From positions 62,001 through 126,000 of the forward strand of contig NZ_MBTF01000035.1 in the NCBI RefSeq assembly GCF_002013915.1: 64,000 nt of DNA, given 5' to 3'. Below, one piece after another: positions 24,038 through 33,500 of the stretch. The first letter of the stretch is position 1. Every line of letters begins with the position of its first letter. The notes under the pieces are model-generated. The model saw nothing but the letters and a program-made list of their open reading frames with translations, was not told where the DNA came from and made no database searches. The position numbers were made by a program, and so were the translations under genes. Source of the stretch: Mucilaginibacter pedocola. GTDB lineage: Bacteria; Bacteroidota; Bacteroidia; Sphingobacteriales; Sphingobacteriaceae.

Positions 24038-26497
24038 ATGCGCTATCTAATACTAACTATATTTACTTTTTGTATATCAACAGCTTTCGCCCAAAACACG
24101 AGTTTGAAGGGTAGGGTAACATCTAACAATACGCCGTTGGCTTATGCCACGGTAGCGCTCTCGGGCACCCGCCATGGCGCTACCACCAATGAGCAAGGCT
24201 ACTACGAAATAAAGAACGTACCCGCCGGGCAATACCTCGCTGTTTTTAGCAGCGTAGGCTATTTTACCGAAAAGCTGAAAGCGAACATTACTACCGGCGA
24301 TGCCTCTATACTACATGCCGATTTGAAAGAAGGCAGCTCGAAACTGAACGAGGTGGTAGTAACAGGCGTATCGCGCGCTACCGAATTGCGCAGTAACCCC
24401 GTGCCTATTGCGGTAATGGGCAAGGCAGAGATAGACCAGCACGTGAACAACAATATTATTGATGCCGTGATAAAAGGCGTGCCGGGTGTTACTGCCGTTA
24501 CTACCGGCCCAAATATATCCAAGCCTTTCATCCGTGGCTTAGGCTATAACCGTGTGCTGACTCTATACGATGGCATACGCCAGGAAGGGCAGCAATGGGG
24601 CGATGAGCATGGTATAGAGATAGACCAATACGGCATATCCCGGGCCGAAGTAATAAAAGGTCCGGCCAGTTTAACTTACGGTTCGGATGCACTGGCGGGC
24701 GTTATTAACCTGATACCCTATATCCCCAACGGCGACGATGGCAAACTGAAAGGCGACTTCGCTAATGATTATCATACCAACAACGGGTTGATAGGTTCTT
24801 CGCTGGGCCTATCGTACAAAAAAAATGATTGGAAATACGCCTTTCGCATCACCGGCAAACTGGCGCATAATTATCAGAACAAGATAGATGGGCCGGTGTA
24901 TAATTCGGCGTTCCGGGAGTATATTGCATCGGGCATGGTGCGTACGGATAAGAAATGGGGCTATTCGCAACTGGCGGCTACCATCTACAATAACCAGCAG
25001 GAAATACCCGATGGCAGCCGCGATTCGCTTACACGTAAGTTTACCCGGCAGGTGGCCGAGGGCGCGAATGATGATATCAAGAATCGCCCCTTTGCCCCGG
25101 AGGAGTACTTACAATCGTACCGTATAACACCTCTGCATCAGCATATACAGCATTACCGTATTTACAGCAAAAACGAGTTTAAGTTGGGCGATGGCTTGCT
25201 TGATGCCTCCGTTGGCGGGCAGCAGAGCGTACGCCGCGAATACAACCACCCCACACAGCCACAACAGGCAGGGCTTTATGTTACGCTGAATACCCTGAAT
25301 TACGATGTGCGCTACAGTGCCCCCGCCTTCGCCGGCATAGAAACCACCTTTGGCGCCAATGGTATTTACCAAACCAATCGCAGCAAGGCGGCTACTGATT
25401 TTCCTATTCCCGATTACAACCTGTTCGATATAGGCACATTCTTTTTCGCTAAAAAAACTATTGGCAAAACAGATATTTCGGGTGGTATCAGGTTCGATAA
25501 CCGCAACATCCGCTGGGATGATTTTTATGTGGGGCCAAATCCCGCGAACGGATTCGAGCAGAAAGTCTCGGCAAATACCGCGGGCAGCAAACTGCAATTC
25601 CCATCGTTCAACCACAATTACCGCGGGGTATCATACAGCCTGGGGCTTACCTACAATGTAAGCGAGCGCGTATTGCTGAAGGGGAATATTGCCCGTGGCT
25701 ACCGCGCACCAAATATTACCGAAATAGGCAGCAACGGGCTTGACCCGGGCGCACACATTGTATACCTCGGCAACCGCAGTTTTGTGCCCGAGTTTAATTT
25801 GCAGGAAGATATTGGCGTAATTGCTTACCTGAAAGATGCCGATCTGATGATGGAGCTATTTAACAACCAGGTGCAGAACTACATTTACCAATCGCGGCTG
25901 GACGACGAGAACGGCAACCCGGTCATCATTGTCCCCGGTAACAGTACTTACCAATATCAGCAATCGCGCGCGCGGTTGTATGGTGCCGAGTTTACGTTCA
26001 ATCTGCATCCGCACAACTTAAAATGGTTGAGCCTGAATAATAGTTTGGCTTACGTAGTAGGTTTAAATCAAAACGAAAAGCTGATAGCGCAATCCAACGG
26101 TGCCGCCAAATACCTTCCCTTTATTCCGCCGCTGCATGTGCGTTCGCAATTAGCTATCAAGCTGCCGGGCAACTACGGTATCCTCAGCAAAGTTACCTTC
26201 CGCGCTGAAGCTGATATGTATGCCGCCCAAAACAAATTCTACTCCCTCAATAATACCGAAACCGCTACACCGGGTTATACCCTCATTAATACAGGCATCA
26301 GCACAACCGTTAGCCGCAAAGGCGGCAAGCCATTGTTCGACCTGTTTTTGCAAGCCGATAACCTGTTCGATGTAGCCTATCAATCGAACCTTAACCGCCT
26401 TAAGTATTTTGAATACTACAATTCATCGCCAAATGGTAGATTAGGTATTTATAACATCGGCAGGAATTTGAGTTTTAAGGTGGTGGTACCGTTTTAA
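24038..26497 (+). CDS. TonB-dependent outer-membrane receptor, probable metal uptake
   Basis: The 819-residue protein contains a signal peptide (1-18, ending STAFA), a CarboxypepD_reg beta-sandwich (about 20-105), a plug domain (about 110-230) with VIKGPASLTYGSDALAGVINL, and a 22-strand-type barrel ending in SFKVVVPF with a C-terminal Phe. It imports a metal chelate or metal across the outer membrane using TonB energy. The plug has QQWGDEHGIEIDQYG, a His- and acid-bearing segment found in several Bacteroidota receptors. The divergent DtxR-type repressor and shared operator imply iron or manganese control. The metal or siderophore cannot be decided from sequence. Confidence 0.9.
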   Translation: MRYLILTIFTFCISTAFAQNTSLKGRVTSNNTPLAYATVALSGTRHGATTNEQGYYEIKNVPAGQYLAVFSSVGYFTEKLKANITTGDASILHADLKEGSSKLNEVVVTGVSRATELRSNPVPIAVMGKAEIDQHVNNNIIDAVIKGVPGVTAVTTGPNISKPFIRGLGYNRVLTLYDGIRQEGQQWGDEHGIEIDQYGISRAEVIKGPASLTYGSDALAGVINLIPYIPNGDDGKLKGDFANDYHTNNGLIGSSLGLSYKKNDWKYAFRITGKLAHNYQNKIDGPVYNSAFREYIASGMVRTDKKWGYSQLAATIYNNQQEIPDGSRDSLTRKFTRQVAEGANDDIKNRPFAPEEYLQSYRITPLHQHIQHYRIYSKNEFKLGDGLLDASVGGQQSVRREYNHPTQPQQAGLYVTLNTLNYDVRYSAPAFAGIETTFGANGIYQTNRSKAATDFPIPDYNLFDIGTFFFAKKTIGKTDISGGIRFDNRNIRWDDFYVGPNPANGFEQKVSANTAGSKLQFPSFNHNYRGVSYSLGLTYNVSERVLLKGNIARGYRAPNITEIGSNGLDPGAHIVYLGNRSFVPEFNLQEDIGVIAYLKDADLMMELFNNQVQNYIYQSRLDDENGNPVIIVPGNSTYQYQQSRARLYGAEFTFNLHPHNLKWLSLNNSLAYVVGLNQNEKLIAQSNGAAKYLPFIPPLHVRSQLAIKLPGNYGILSKVTFRAEADMYAAQNKFYSLNNTETATPGYTLINTGISTTVSRKGGKPLFDLFLQADNLFDVAYQSNLNRLKYFEYYNSSPNGRLGIYNIGRNLSFKVVVPF

Positions 26498-26893
26498 GCC
26501 CCAAGCCCCCTAACATCCGCTGGCTAGCGGAGGAACTTTTGATTGGTAAATAAGGCGGTGTTTGTCCACCATGTCATTGCGAAGCCCTGAAGGGATGGGG
26601 AGAGCGAATGAGGGCTGTGGCAATCTCATAGGACAGTCCACTAAGCAAAGTCGCTCTTCATACGGTCGTGCGCACGGAGATTGCCGCGTCGCTCCTTCGC
26701 GCAATGCCCGCCCACTCGCTCCTCGCAATGACAATGAAGAATAAACTTCCTCTTTTTTGTTAACAACCTTTTTTTGAATTTCTCCCCAAAGAGTGCCAAC
26801 TTCGCGTTCCCGAGAAATTCGATGAGCTTAACGGTGGAATCTAAAACCCATCGGTGAAATCATCAACGAATCGGTGTAATCAAAAATAAATCT
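26498..26893. other. Gene-free interval filled with repeats
   Basis: This 396-base gap holds two unrelated repeat elements (26573-26732 and 26831-26900) separated by about 100 bases of AT-rich sequence. Short ORFs inside it (for example 26562-26744) are translations of the palindrome and are not genes. I see no tRNA or protein gene. Confidence 0.8.
26573..26732. repeat. GTCATTGCGA palindromic repeat (REP/BIME-like)
   Basis: Arms GTCATTGCGA (26573-26582) and TCGCAATGAC (26723-26732) enclose GGCAATCTC and its inverse GAGATTGCC. Elements beginning GTCATTGCGAGG are common intergenic repeats in many bacteria. No transposase gene accompanies it here. Confidence 0.88.
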
Positions 26894-26900
26894 GTGGAAT
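26831..26900 (+). repeat. Four tandem 20-bp repeats (ATCGGTGnAATC) running into tex
   Basis: ACGGTGGAAT, TCGGTGAAAT, TCGGTGTAAT and TCTGTGGAAT begin at 26831, 26851, 26871 and 26891, an exact 20-base period. The fourth copy contains the tex GTG start codon at 26894. The same words recur inverted at 6265-6311. Confidence 0.85.
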
Positions 26901-29167
26901 CGTATAATTTAAAAATAGCCCAGGAACTATCTGTTGGCAGCAAGCAGGTAAGCGCAACCATTGCTTTGTTAGACGAAGGCGCAACCGTGCCCTTTATTTC
27001 CCGTTACCGTAAAGAAGCCACCGGCAGCCTCGACGAGGTGCAGGTAGCCGCCATACGCGACCGTGTGCAACAACTGCGCGAATTAGATAAACGCCGCGAG
27101 GCTATCCTGAAATCGCTTAGCGATATGGGTAAACTAACGCCTGAGCTGGAAGCCGCGGTGAATGCCGCTGAAACCATGGTGCAATTGGAAGACGTGTACC
27201 TGCCATACCGCCCCAAACGCAAAACCCGTGCTACTGCCGCCCGCGAGAAAGGTTTGCAGCCATTGGCGGATGTGCTGTTGGAACAAAAGAATTTTGATGC
27301 CGAACTGGAAGCAGGCAAATACATAGACGAAGAAAAAGGCGTTGCCAGCATTGAGGAGGCTTTGGCCGGTGCCCGCGATATTATTGCCGAGTACATTAGC
27401 GAGCATGCCGAAACCCGCGCCAAAATGCGTGAGTTGTTTACGGAGAAAGGCACCTTCCAAAGCAGGGTTGCCGAGGGTAAGGAAGAAGAGGGCATTAAAT
27501 ACAAAGATTATTTCGACTGGACCGAGCCTGTAAAATCGGCACCATCGCACCGTATACTGGCCATGCGCCGCGGCGAAAAAGAAGAGATACTTTGGCTGGA
27601 TGTAAAACCTACCGAAGAGGAAGCTATAGGCCTGTTAGAGGGCGAATTTATAAAAGGCCGCAACGCCGCGTCATCTCAAGTTGGTTTGGCCATTGCCGAT
27701 GGCTATAAACGCCTGCTGAAACCATCTATGGAAACAGAGGTGCGCCTGCTTACCAAAAAGAAGGCCGACGACGAAGCCATCCGCGTATTTGCAGAGAACG
27801 CCCGCCAGTTATTGCTGAGCGCCCCCCTTGGCCAAAAACGCATGATGGCTATTGACCCGGGCTTCCGCACGGGCTGTAAAGTGGTTTGTTTAGATGAGCA
27901 GGGCAAACTGTTAGAGAATACTGCCATTTACCCGCATACCGGTGCCGGGCAAGCCAAAGAAGCCGAGAAAACCGTTCAATATTTGTTCGACCGTTATAAG
28001 ATAGAGGCCATTGCCATTGGTAATGGTACGGCAGGGCGCGAAACTGAAGTGTTTGTGCGTAACATGAATTTGTCGGGAGCCGTGATCGTAATGGTGAACG
28101 AGAGCGGCGCATCCATCTATTCTGCATCGGATGTAGCGCGCGAGGAGTTTCCGGATAAGGACGTTACCGTGCGTGGCGCCGTATCTATAGGCCGCCGCCT
28201 GATGGACCCATTAGCCGAGTTGGTGAAGATAGACCCTAAATCGATAGGAGTTGGCCAGTACCAGCACGATGTGGACCAAAACAAACTGCAAACCTCGCTT
28301 GATGATACCGTTATCAGTTGCGTGAACGCCGTGGGCGTAGAGCTGAATACTGCATCTAAACAAATATTGGCCTATGTATCGGGCCTTGGCCCGCAACTGG
28401 CACAGAACATTGTGGAGTACCGCAACCAAAACGGAGCCTTTAAACGCCGCAGCGAGCTGAAGAAAGTTGCCCGCCTTGGCGATAAAGCCTATGAGCAGGC
28501 CGCAGGCTTCTTGCGTATACAAGGCGCCGAAAACCCCTTAGATACCAGTGCTGTGCACCCCGAGCGTTACGCTTTGGTAGAGCAAATAGCCCAGGATATG
28601 AACTGCAAGGTGCAGGATCTGATGCGCGACGATAAGCTGCGCAAATCTATCCCCCTGCAAAAATATATTTCAGATAGTGTGGGCCTACCAACGCTGAACG
28701 ATATTATGGCAGAACTGGCCAAACCCGGCCGCGACCCGCGTGAGCAGTTTGAGGCCTTTAGCTTTACCGAGGGCGTTAATGCCATTGGCGACCTTAAAGT
28801 GGGCATGAAGTTGCCGGGTATTGTTACCAATATTACCGCCTTTGGTGCTTTTGTTGATATCGGCGTACACCAGGATGGTTTGGTGCACCTGAGCCAGATA
28901 ACCAACCGCTACATAAAGGACCCTAATGAGGTACTTAAAGTGCATCAAAAGGTAGAAGTAACGGTAACCGAAGTAGATGTTAACCGCAAGCGCATTTCGC
29001 TATCGATGAAGGAGAACGAAAAACGTGAGGCACCTGCCGCAGGCAAACCGCGCGATAACCGCCCGCAACAAAAGCCATTCAACAACCGCCCTGCCAACAA
29101 ACCCGCTCCTGAACCGGAGATGGATATGATGAGCAAACTGGCAGCATTGAAGAATAAGTTTAAGTAA
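26894..29167 (+). CDS. tex: Tex-family S1 RNA-binding transcription accessory protein
   Basis: The 757-residue protein has the complete Tex layout: an N-terminal helical region, VPFISRYRKEATGSLDEVQ (about 31-49), a YqgF-like RNase H fold with MAIDPGFRTGCKVVCLD (about 318-334), helix-hairpin-helix units (about 470-550), and a C-terminal S1 domain from about 633 (VTNITAFGAFVDIGVHQDG). A Pro/Asn-rich tail follows. Tex binds nucleic acid and RNA polymerase-associated complexes; its exact role is loosely defined. The start is GTG 26894 (M-ESYNLKIAQEL), which lies inside the last 20-bp repeat unit; no in-frame ATG is nearby. A terminator follows. Confidence 0.93.
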   Translation: MESYNLKIAQELSVGSKQVSATIALLDEGATVPFISRYRKEATGSLDEVQVAAIRDRVQQLRELDKRREAILKSLSDMGKLTPELEAAVNAAETMVQLEDVYLPYRPKRKTRATAAREKGLQPLADVLLEQKNFDAELEAGKYIDEEKGVASIEEALAGARDIIAEYISEHAETRAKMRELFTEKGTFQSRVAEGKEEEGIKYKDYFDWTEPVKSAPSHRILAMRRGEKEEILWLDVKPTEEEAIGLLEGEFIKGRNAASSQVGLAIADGYKRLLKPSMETEVRLLTKKKADDEAIRVFAENARQLLLSAPLGQKRMMAIDPGFRTGCKVVCLDEQGKLLENTAIYPHTGAGQAKEAEKTVQYLFDRYKIEAIAIGNGTAGRETEVFVRNMNLSGAVIVMVNESGASIYSASDVAREEFPDKDVTVRGAVSIGRRLMDPLAELVKIDPKSIGVGQYQHDVDQNKLQTSLDDTVISCVNAVGVELNTASKQILAYVSGLGPQLAQNIVEYRNQNGAFKRRSELKKVARLGDKAYEQAAGFLRIQGAENPLDTSAVHPERYALVEQIAQDMNCKVQDLMRDDKLRKSIPLQKYISDSVGLPTLNDIMAELAKPGRDPREQFEAFSFTEGVNAIGDLKVGMKLPGIVTNITAFGAFVDIGVHQDGLVHLSQITNRYIKDPNEVLKVHQKVEVTVTEVDVNRKRISLSMKENEKREAPAAGKPRDNRPQQKPFNNRPANKPAPEPEMDMMSKLAALKNKFK

Positions 29168-29171
29168 TTAT

Positions 29172-29203
29172 AAAACGGCAGGGCTAAACGCTCTGCCGTT
29201 TTT
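29172..29203 (+). terminator. Terminator after tex
   Basis: AAACGGCAG (29173-29181) pairs with CTGCCGTTT (29193-29201), followed by T residues. Confidence 0.9.
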
Positions 29204-29282
29204 GGTTTAGCACAGTCCCCGTTTGTTATAGTGCCACTTTTTTTGTATTTATGGGTAAAATTTGTTTTACAACCGAGGCCTG

Positions 29283-31910
29283 ATGCACAATAAAACCTTC
29301 CGCATTATTTTATGCTTTTTCTTCTTGTTATGTAGTGTTGCAGCGCGGGCGCAAAAGCCACATTATGTTGTAAAATACAGCGAGCCGCAGGGGAGCAAAA
29401 AGGCTGTTAACTCAAAGGTTGCCGTTAATCAGCTTATCAATGGAATTTTGCCGCCGTTAATCAGCTATCAGACACCGCAGGCCTATGTTATAAACAGCAC
29501 CATATCGGCGCTTGCACCTCAAAACGACGGCGGCGCCGTCCCGGCTGCTACCTATGGCCAGGTAAGCGATTTTGCCTCGGGTTTTGGCACCACTACCGGG
29601 GTTACTGTTGATGCAGCAGGAGCTTTGTACGTGGCCGATTGGAGTGCTAATACTATCATTAAAATAACATCATCGGGGCAACGCTCGGTTTTTGCCGGGA
29701 GCGGCGGCGTAGGTTCAAGTAACGGGCAAGGCACCTTAGCATCATTTAATACTCCCGATGCATTGGCCACGGATGCTGCAGGAAATATTTACGTTGCCGA
29801 CCAGGCTAACAGTATGATCCGGAAAATTACCCCCGGCGGGCTGGTAACTACCCTGGCCGGTAGCACCAGCCCGGGATACGCTGATGGTACCGGCACCGCA
29901 GCAACTTTTGATAACCCGCGCGGCCTTGCCATAGATGCTGAGAATATTGTATACGTAGCCGATCAGGGGAATAATCTTATACGTAAAATTACACCAAGCG
30001 GTGAGGTAACTACCTACGCGGGCATAAAAGCCGGCGGTAATACAGATGGGCCGAGGCTTTTAGCTTCGTTTTCGTCGCCTACCGGCGTAGATGTTGATGC
30101 GTATGGCAACCTTTACGTGTCTGATGGGGCTAACGGTACCATCCGTAAAATAAGTGCAGCGGGCATTGTTTCTACGTTGGCGCGCGGCTTATCGTTTCCG
30201 CGCGAGTTAAGGGTAGACGGAACCGGGAATATTTACGTAGCCGACCAGAACGAAGGCCGTATAAAACGTATATCGCCGACGGGTGTGGTAACCGTAGTGG
30301 CAGGCAACGGCGCAGGCAGTGGCTCTAATTTTTTCGGATCGCCCATTGGCCTGATGCTTGATGGGCTTGGCAACTTGTATGTTGGCAGCGGCGGCCAGGC
30401 AAAAAAGGTAGTAATATCGGGGTATACCATTGATAAGGCCTTGCCGCCCGGGATGTCCTTCGATGTTAAAACCGGCATTATTACCGGTACGCCAACCTCG
30501 TTATGGCCAGCTACCGATTATACCATAACGGCTTATAATGGCGGCGGCAGTAACACTACGGTATTAAACATCAGTGTATTGGCCACGGCACCGCTCAAAC
30601 AATCCATCATTACACTTCCTTCACAAAATAACCCGCCGTTAGATGCTAACAATAATTATCCTCCGCGGGGCACCAGTACCAATAACGAAACACCAATCAC
30701 TTATACCAGCACCAACCCTGCTGTTGCCGTGCCTACTGCAGATGGTTTAATTCACCTGGTTGGCCCGGGCATTACCACTATTATAGCCAACCAGGCAGGC
30801 AATGCCAACTATTACCCGGCACAACCGGTTTCACAGCAACTTACCGTAGTGGAGTACCTGGAAGTAGCCATGCTGCCTATCCCCGCAAAATCAGTCTGCG
30901 ATGGCGATTTCGATACCGAAACAGGCACCTCAAATCAAACCATTCCGCTCATTTTTACCAGCACCAACCCGGCGGTCGCAACCGTATCGCAAACGGGCAG
31001 GGTGCATATTGTCGGCCCGGGCACAACTACCATAACCCTTAGCCAAAATGCCAACCCGCCGCTGTATGTGTCTGCCGTGCCTGTTTCGCAAACATTAACG
31101 GTAGTAGCGCCGCAGGCACCATCAGCAACAATTTCGGCGAATTACGCATCGCCCTGCGAAGGCGGAACAATAACTTTTACCGCTGCTACCCAAAATGCGG
31201 GGGCAAACCCTACTTACAAGTGGATGGTAAACAGCAGTAGTGCCGGTACAAATAGCAACAGGTTTGTGAGTTCGGCTTTAAAAACAGGAGATATTGTAAC
31301 CTGTATTGTTACCAATACCGATGATAATTGTGTTGCAAATTACCCTGCCACTTCTGATCCCGTAACCATAAGCCTGATAACACCGCAAACACCTTCCTTA
31401 AGCATTGAAGCCTCGGCCACTTCGGTATTAGAGGGTACAACCATTACTTTTACGGCTACTGTAACAGGGGCAACAGGAGTAGTAGATTACCAGTGGTTTG
31501 TTAACGGCGAAGCCGCAGGAACTAACAGCGCCATTTTTGAAAGCAATACTTTTGCTAATAATGATGTAGTTACCTGTATCGCCACTCCTGTAGCTGCCTG
31601 CAGCACGCCTGCAAACAGCCTGCCCATAACAGTATACGTGGTGGAGCGAATTACCGCACCAAATACTTTTACCCCCAATGCAGATGGTGTAAACGACGTT
31701 TGGAATATAAGTGGCATAGCAAGTTACCCTAAATGTGTGGTAAGTATTTATAATCGTTACGGTTCATCGGTATTCCAGTCGCGGGGGTACCAAAAGCCAT
31801 GGGATGGTACCAACGGCGGCAAAATACTGCCGGCCGGCACCTATTATTACGTGATAGAACTGAAATACAAAAGCCAACGAATTGCGGGATATTTAACCCT
31901 ATTACGATGA
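29283..31910 (+). CDS. Secreted NHL-repeat/Ig-like protein with T9SS type B sorting domain
   Basis: The 875-residue product starts at ATG 29283, giving a signal peptide (1-24, ...AARAQ); an ORF start at 29262 adds a poor leader. Residues about 85-370 carry at least five NHL units of the form YVADxxNxxIRKIxPxGxVxTxAG, forming a beta-propeller. A putative-Ig stretch (about 385-430), two BIG2-like repeats (about 440-610), and two Ig/PKD-like domains with paired Cys follow (about 615-780). The last 85 residues (APNTFTPNADGVNDVWNI...KPWDGTNGGKILPAGTYYYV...) are the gliding-motility-associated CHU_C module, the T9SS type B signal. It should be exported and held at the surface; its ligand is unknown. 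Confidence 0.92.
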   Translation: MHNKTFRIILCFFFLLCSVAARAQKPHYVVKYSEPQGSKKAVNSKVAVNQLINGILPPLISYQTPQAYVINSTISALAPQNDGGAVPAATYGQVSDFASGFGTTTGVTVDAAGALYVADWSANTIIKITSSGQRSVFAGSGGVGSSNGQGTLASFNTPDALATDAAGNIYVADQANSMIRKITPGGLVTTLAGSTSPGYADGTGTAATFDNPRGLAIDAENIVYVADQGNNLIRKITPSGEVTTYAGIKAGGNTDGPRLLASFSSPTGVDVDAYGNLYVSDGANGTIRKISAAGIVSTLARGLSFPRELRVDGTGNIYVADQNEGRIKRISPTGVVTVVAGNGAGSGSNFFGSPIGLMLDGLGNLYVGSGGQAKKVVISGYTIDKALPPGMSFDVKTGIITGTPTSLWPATDYTITAYNGGGSNTTVLNISVLATAPLKQSIITLPSQNNPPLDANNNYPPRGTSTNNETPITYTSTNPAVAVPTADGLIHLVGPGITTIIANQAGNANYYPAQPVSQQLTVVEYLEVAMLPIPAKSVCDGDFDTETGTSNQTIPLIFTSTNPAVATVSQTGRVHIVGPGTTTITLSQNANPPLYVSAVPVSQTLTVVAPQAPSATISANYASPCEGGTITFTAATQNAGANPTYKWMVNSSSAGTNSNRFVSSALKTGDIVTCIVTNTDDNCVANYPATSDPVTISLITPQTPSLSIEASATSVLEGTTITFTATVTGATGVVDYQWFVNGEAAGTNSAIFESNTFANNDVVTCIATPVAACSTPANSLPITVYVVERITAPNTFTPNADGVNDVWNISGIASYPKCVVSIYNRYGSSVFQSRGYQKPWDGTNGGKILPAGTYYYVIELKYKSQRIAGYLTLLR

Positions 31911-31938
31911 AGATCAATTTTTTATCGGTTCAACCCAC

Positions 31939-31970
31939 AACAAAAGGCCTCACGTACGAGGCCTTTTGTT
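31939..31970. terminator. Bidirectional terminator between convergent genes
   Basis: AACAAAAGGCCTC (31939-31951) and GAGGCCTTTTGTT (31958-31970) form a perfect 13-bp stem around ACGTAC. It serves the NHL protein gene and probably the convergent lipoprotein gene. Confidence 0.9.
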
Positions 31971-31993
31971 ATTTAAGAAAGTGTTAAGTTGTT

Positions 31994-32629
31994 TTAAAAC
32001 ATCGGGATAGATTCTGATACCTGGTCGGTATCAAAAATTGCGCGTGCTTCGCCTTGTTTAATAAATGAGGTACCACCGTTCGTATTGTCAATATTAATGA
32101 GCCCGTAGCGGATATTATTGAGCTGGGTGCCGCTCTTCTCGCCGGAGATGATGATGCCGAATATGGCCGAGTTGGTACCCCGTACCGATTTAACTTTGCC
32201 GTATACGGTAAAGGTATTGCCCTTACCACTTATCGCTGTAACAATGCTTGTATCGGCAGTGTTTAAAAGATTTTGGGCGATAATTTTTATGTTATTATCA
32301 CTATCCTGCGCAAAGAATTTGACCTTGGAGTCCGTAAAAGTCATATTGGGCGAATCGGTTGGCCTGTTACTTTTCAGTAACCGCCAGGGGCGGAATGAAA
32401 AAGCACCCTCCAAATTAGGCGGATCGGTTTCGGTATTCAATTCAATGCCAAGTTTGCTTAGTGTGTCCTGGTATTGTTTGGGGATAATATCGGCTATTTT
32501 TTTTGTTAATTCCTCTTGTTTAACTATTTGGTCAACCACCTCGTTCTTCTCGCTGTTACTGCAAGCCGCAAAGGCCACAGCAAGCAAAAGCACCACTCCC
32601 CATTTCAAATTTTGTGTAATCGTTTTCAT
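31994..32629 (-). CDS. Hypothetical lipoprotein
   Basis: The 211-residue protein has a type II signal peptide with lipobox AFAACS and Cys at residue 23. The mature part is a helical stretch (about 27-60) followed by a beta-rich region. There is no recognised domain. It is probably anchored in a membrane facing the periplasm or outside. It converges with the NHL protein gene and is separated from the LuxR regulator gene by 168 bases, so its control is unclear. Confidence 0.7.
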   Translation of the reverse strand: MKTITQNLKWGVVLLLAVAFAACSNSEKNEVVDQIVKQEELTKKIADIIPKQYQDTLSKLGIELNTETDPPNLEGAFSFRPWRLLKSNRPTDSPNMTFTDSKVKFFAQDSDNNIKIIAQNLLNTADTSIVTAISGKGNTFTVYGKVKSVRGTNSAIFGIIISGEKSGTQLNNIRYGLINIDNTNGGTSFIKQGEARAIFDTDQVSESIPMF

Positions 32630-32797
32630 GTTATTTGGTATTAGTTTTTTCCATACCCAAAATTGGGCAGAATGGGCTTGAGGGAAAATACCGCAATGGG
32701 GGATTTTAAGGGGGCGGGCAACTGTAAAGTATATGATTGCCTATCATATAAAATAAGCCAAAGATCACCAAAAAGCATGAAAGGGTCGAGGAAAGGG

Positions 32798-33445
32798 TTA
32801 GGCTATACCCTGTTGACGGGCTTTTAAGATCGCTTCGGAGCGGGAAGCTACGTGCAGTTTTTTATAAATGTGCTTAATGTGGGTGCGCACGGTTTCGTAA
32901 CTAATGAAGGCCTTGTCGGCAATGTCGCGGTAATTGCAGCCTTCCATCATTAAGGCTAATATCTCTTTTTCGCGGGTGCTCAGATCAAAATCGGTTTCTT
33001 CGGGTTGCACCAATATCACGTTCTGCCTCACAAAAAACTGCATTACCTTTTGTGCAATAGAGGGCGACATGGCTGCCCCGCCCTTATACACATCTTCCAG
33101 TGCCTGCAACATTTTTAGCGGCGAATCGCTTTTCAGGATATAGCCCGAGGCCCCGGCGCAAAGGGCCTTGAATATTTTGTCGTTATCGTTAAAAACGGTT
33201 TGGATAAGTACTTTAACAGTGGGTACATTATCGGTTATCAGTTTAGTGGCATCAATGCCGTTGCGGCCGGGCATTTCTATATCCATCAAAACCACATCGG
33301 GCCTGCTAAACTCTACATCGGCCAGTACCTGGTTCACATTAGCAAACGCCCCTGTACACCTAAAACCCGGCGTGCCATTAATAATGGTCTGCAAAGCTTC
33401 GCGAATGAGCTTGTTATCTTCGAATATGGCTATGTTGATTTCCAT
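32798..33445 (-). CDS. NarL/FixJ-family response regulator
   Basis: The 215-residue protein has a receiver with acidic pair Glu9-Asp10, phospho-acceptor Asp55 in VVLMDIEMPGRNG, and Lys near 108 (GYILKSD), then a LuxR-type HTH (about 150-212: LSTREKEILALMMEGCNYRD then TVRTHIKHIYKKL). It is encoded 55 bases downstream of a HisKA_3 sensor kinase on the same strand, its obvious partner. The target genes are unknown; no matching inverted repeat is seen nearby. Confidence 0.92.
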   Translation of the reverse strand: MEINIAIFEDNKLIREALQTIINGTPGFRCTGAFANVNQVLADVEFSRPDVVLMDIEMPGRNGIDATKLITDNVPTVKVLIQTVFNDNDKIFKALCAGASGYILKSDSPLKMLQALEDVYKGGAAMSPSIAQKVMQFFVRQNVILVQPEETDFDLSTREKEILALMMEGCNYRDIADKAFISYETVRTHIKHIYKKLHVASRSEAILKARQQGIA

Positions 33446-33500
33446 TGGCAGGGGATAGGCAGCAAATATTAATGTTTTATAAATAAGTGAACATACCTCA

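Noticed and set aside
26510..26744. ORFs on both strands within the GTCATTGCGA element
   Set aside because: Both strands are open because of the palindrome; the two products have mirrored repeats and no family match.
26831..26900. CRISPR array
   Set aside because: The units are 20 bases with no distinct spacers and no cas genes nearby; this is a tandem intergenic repeat.
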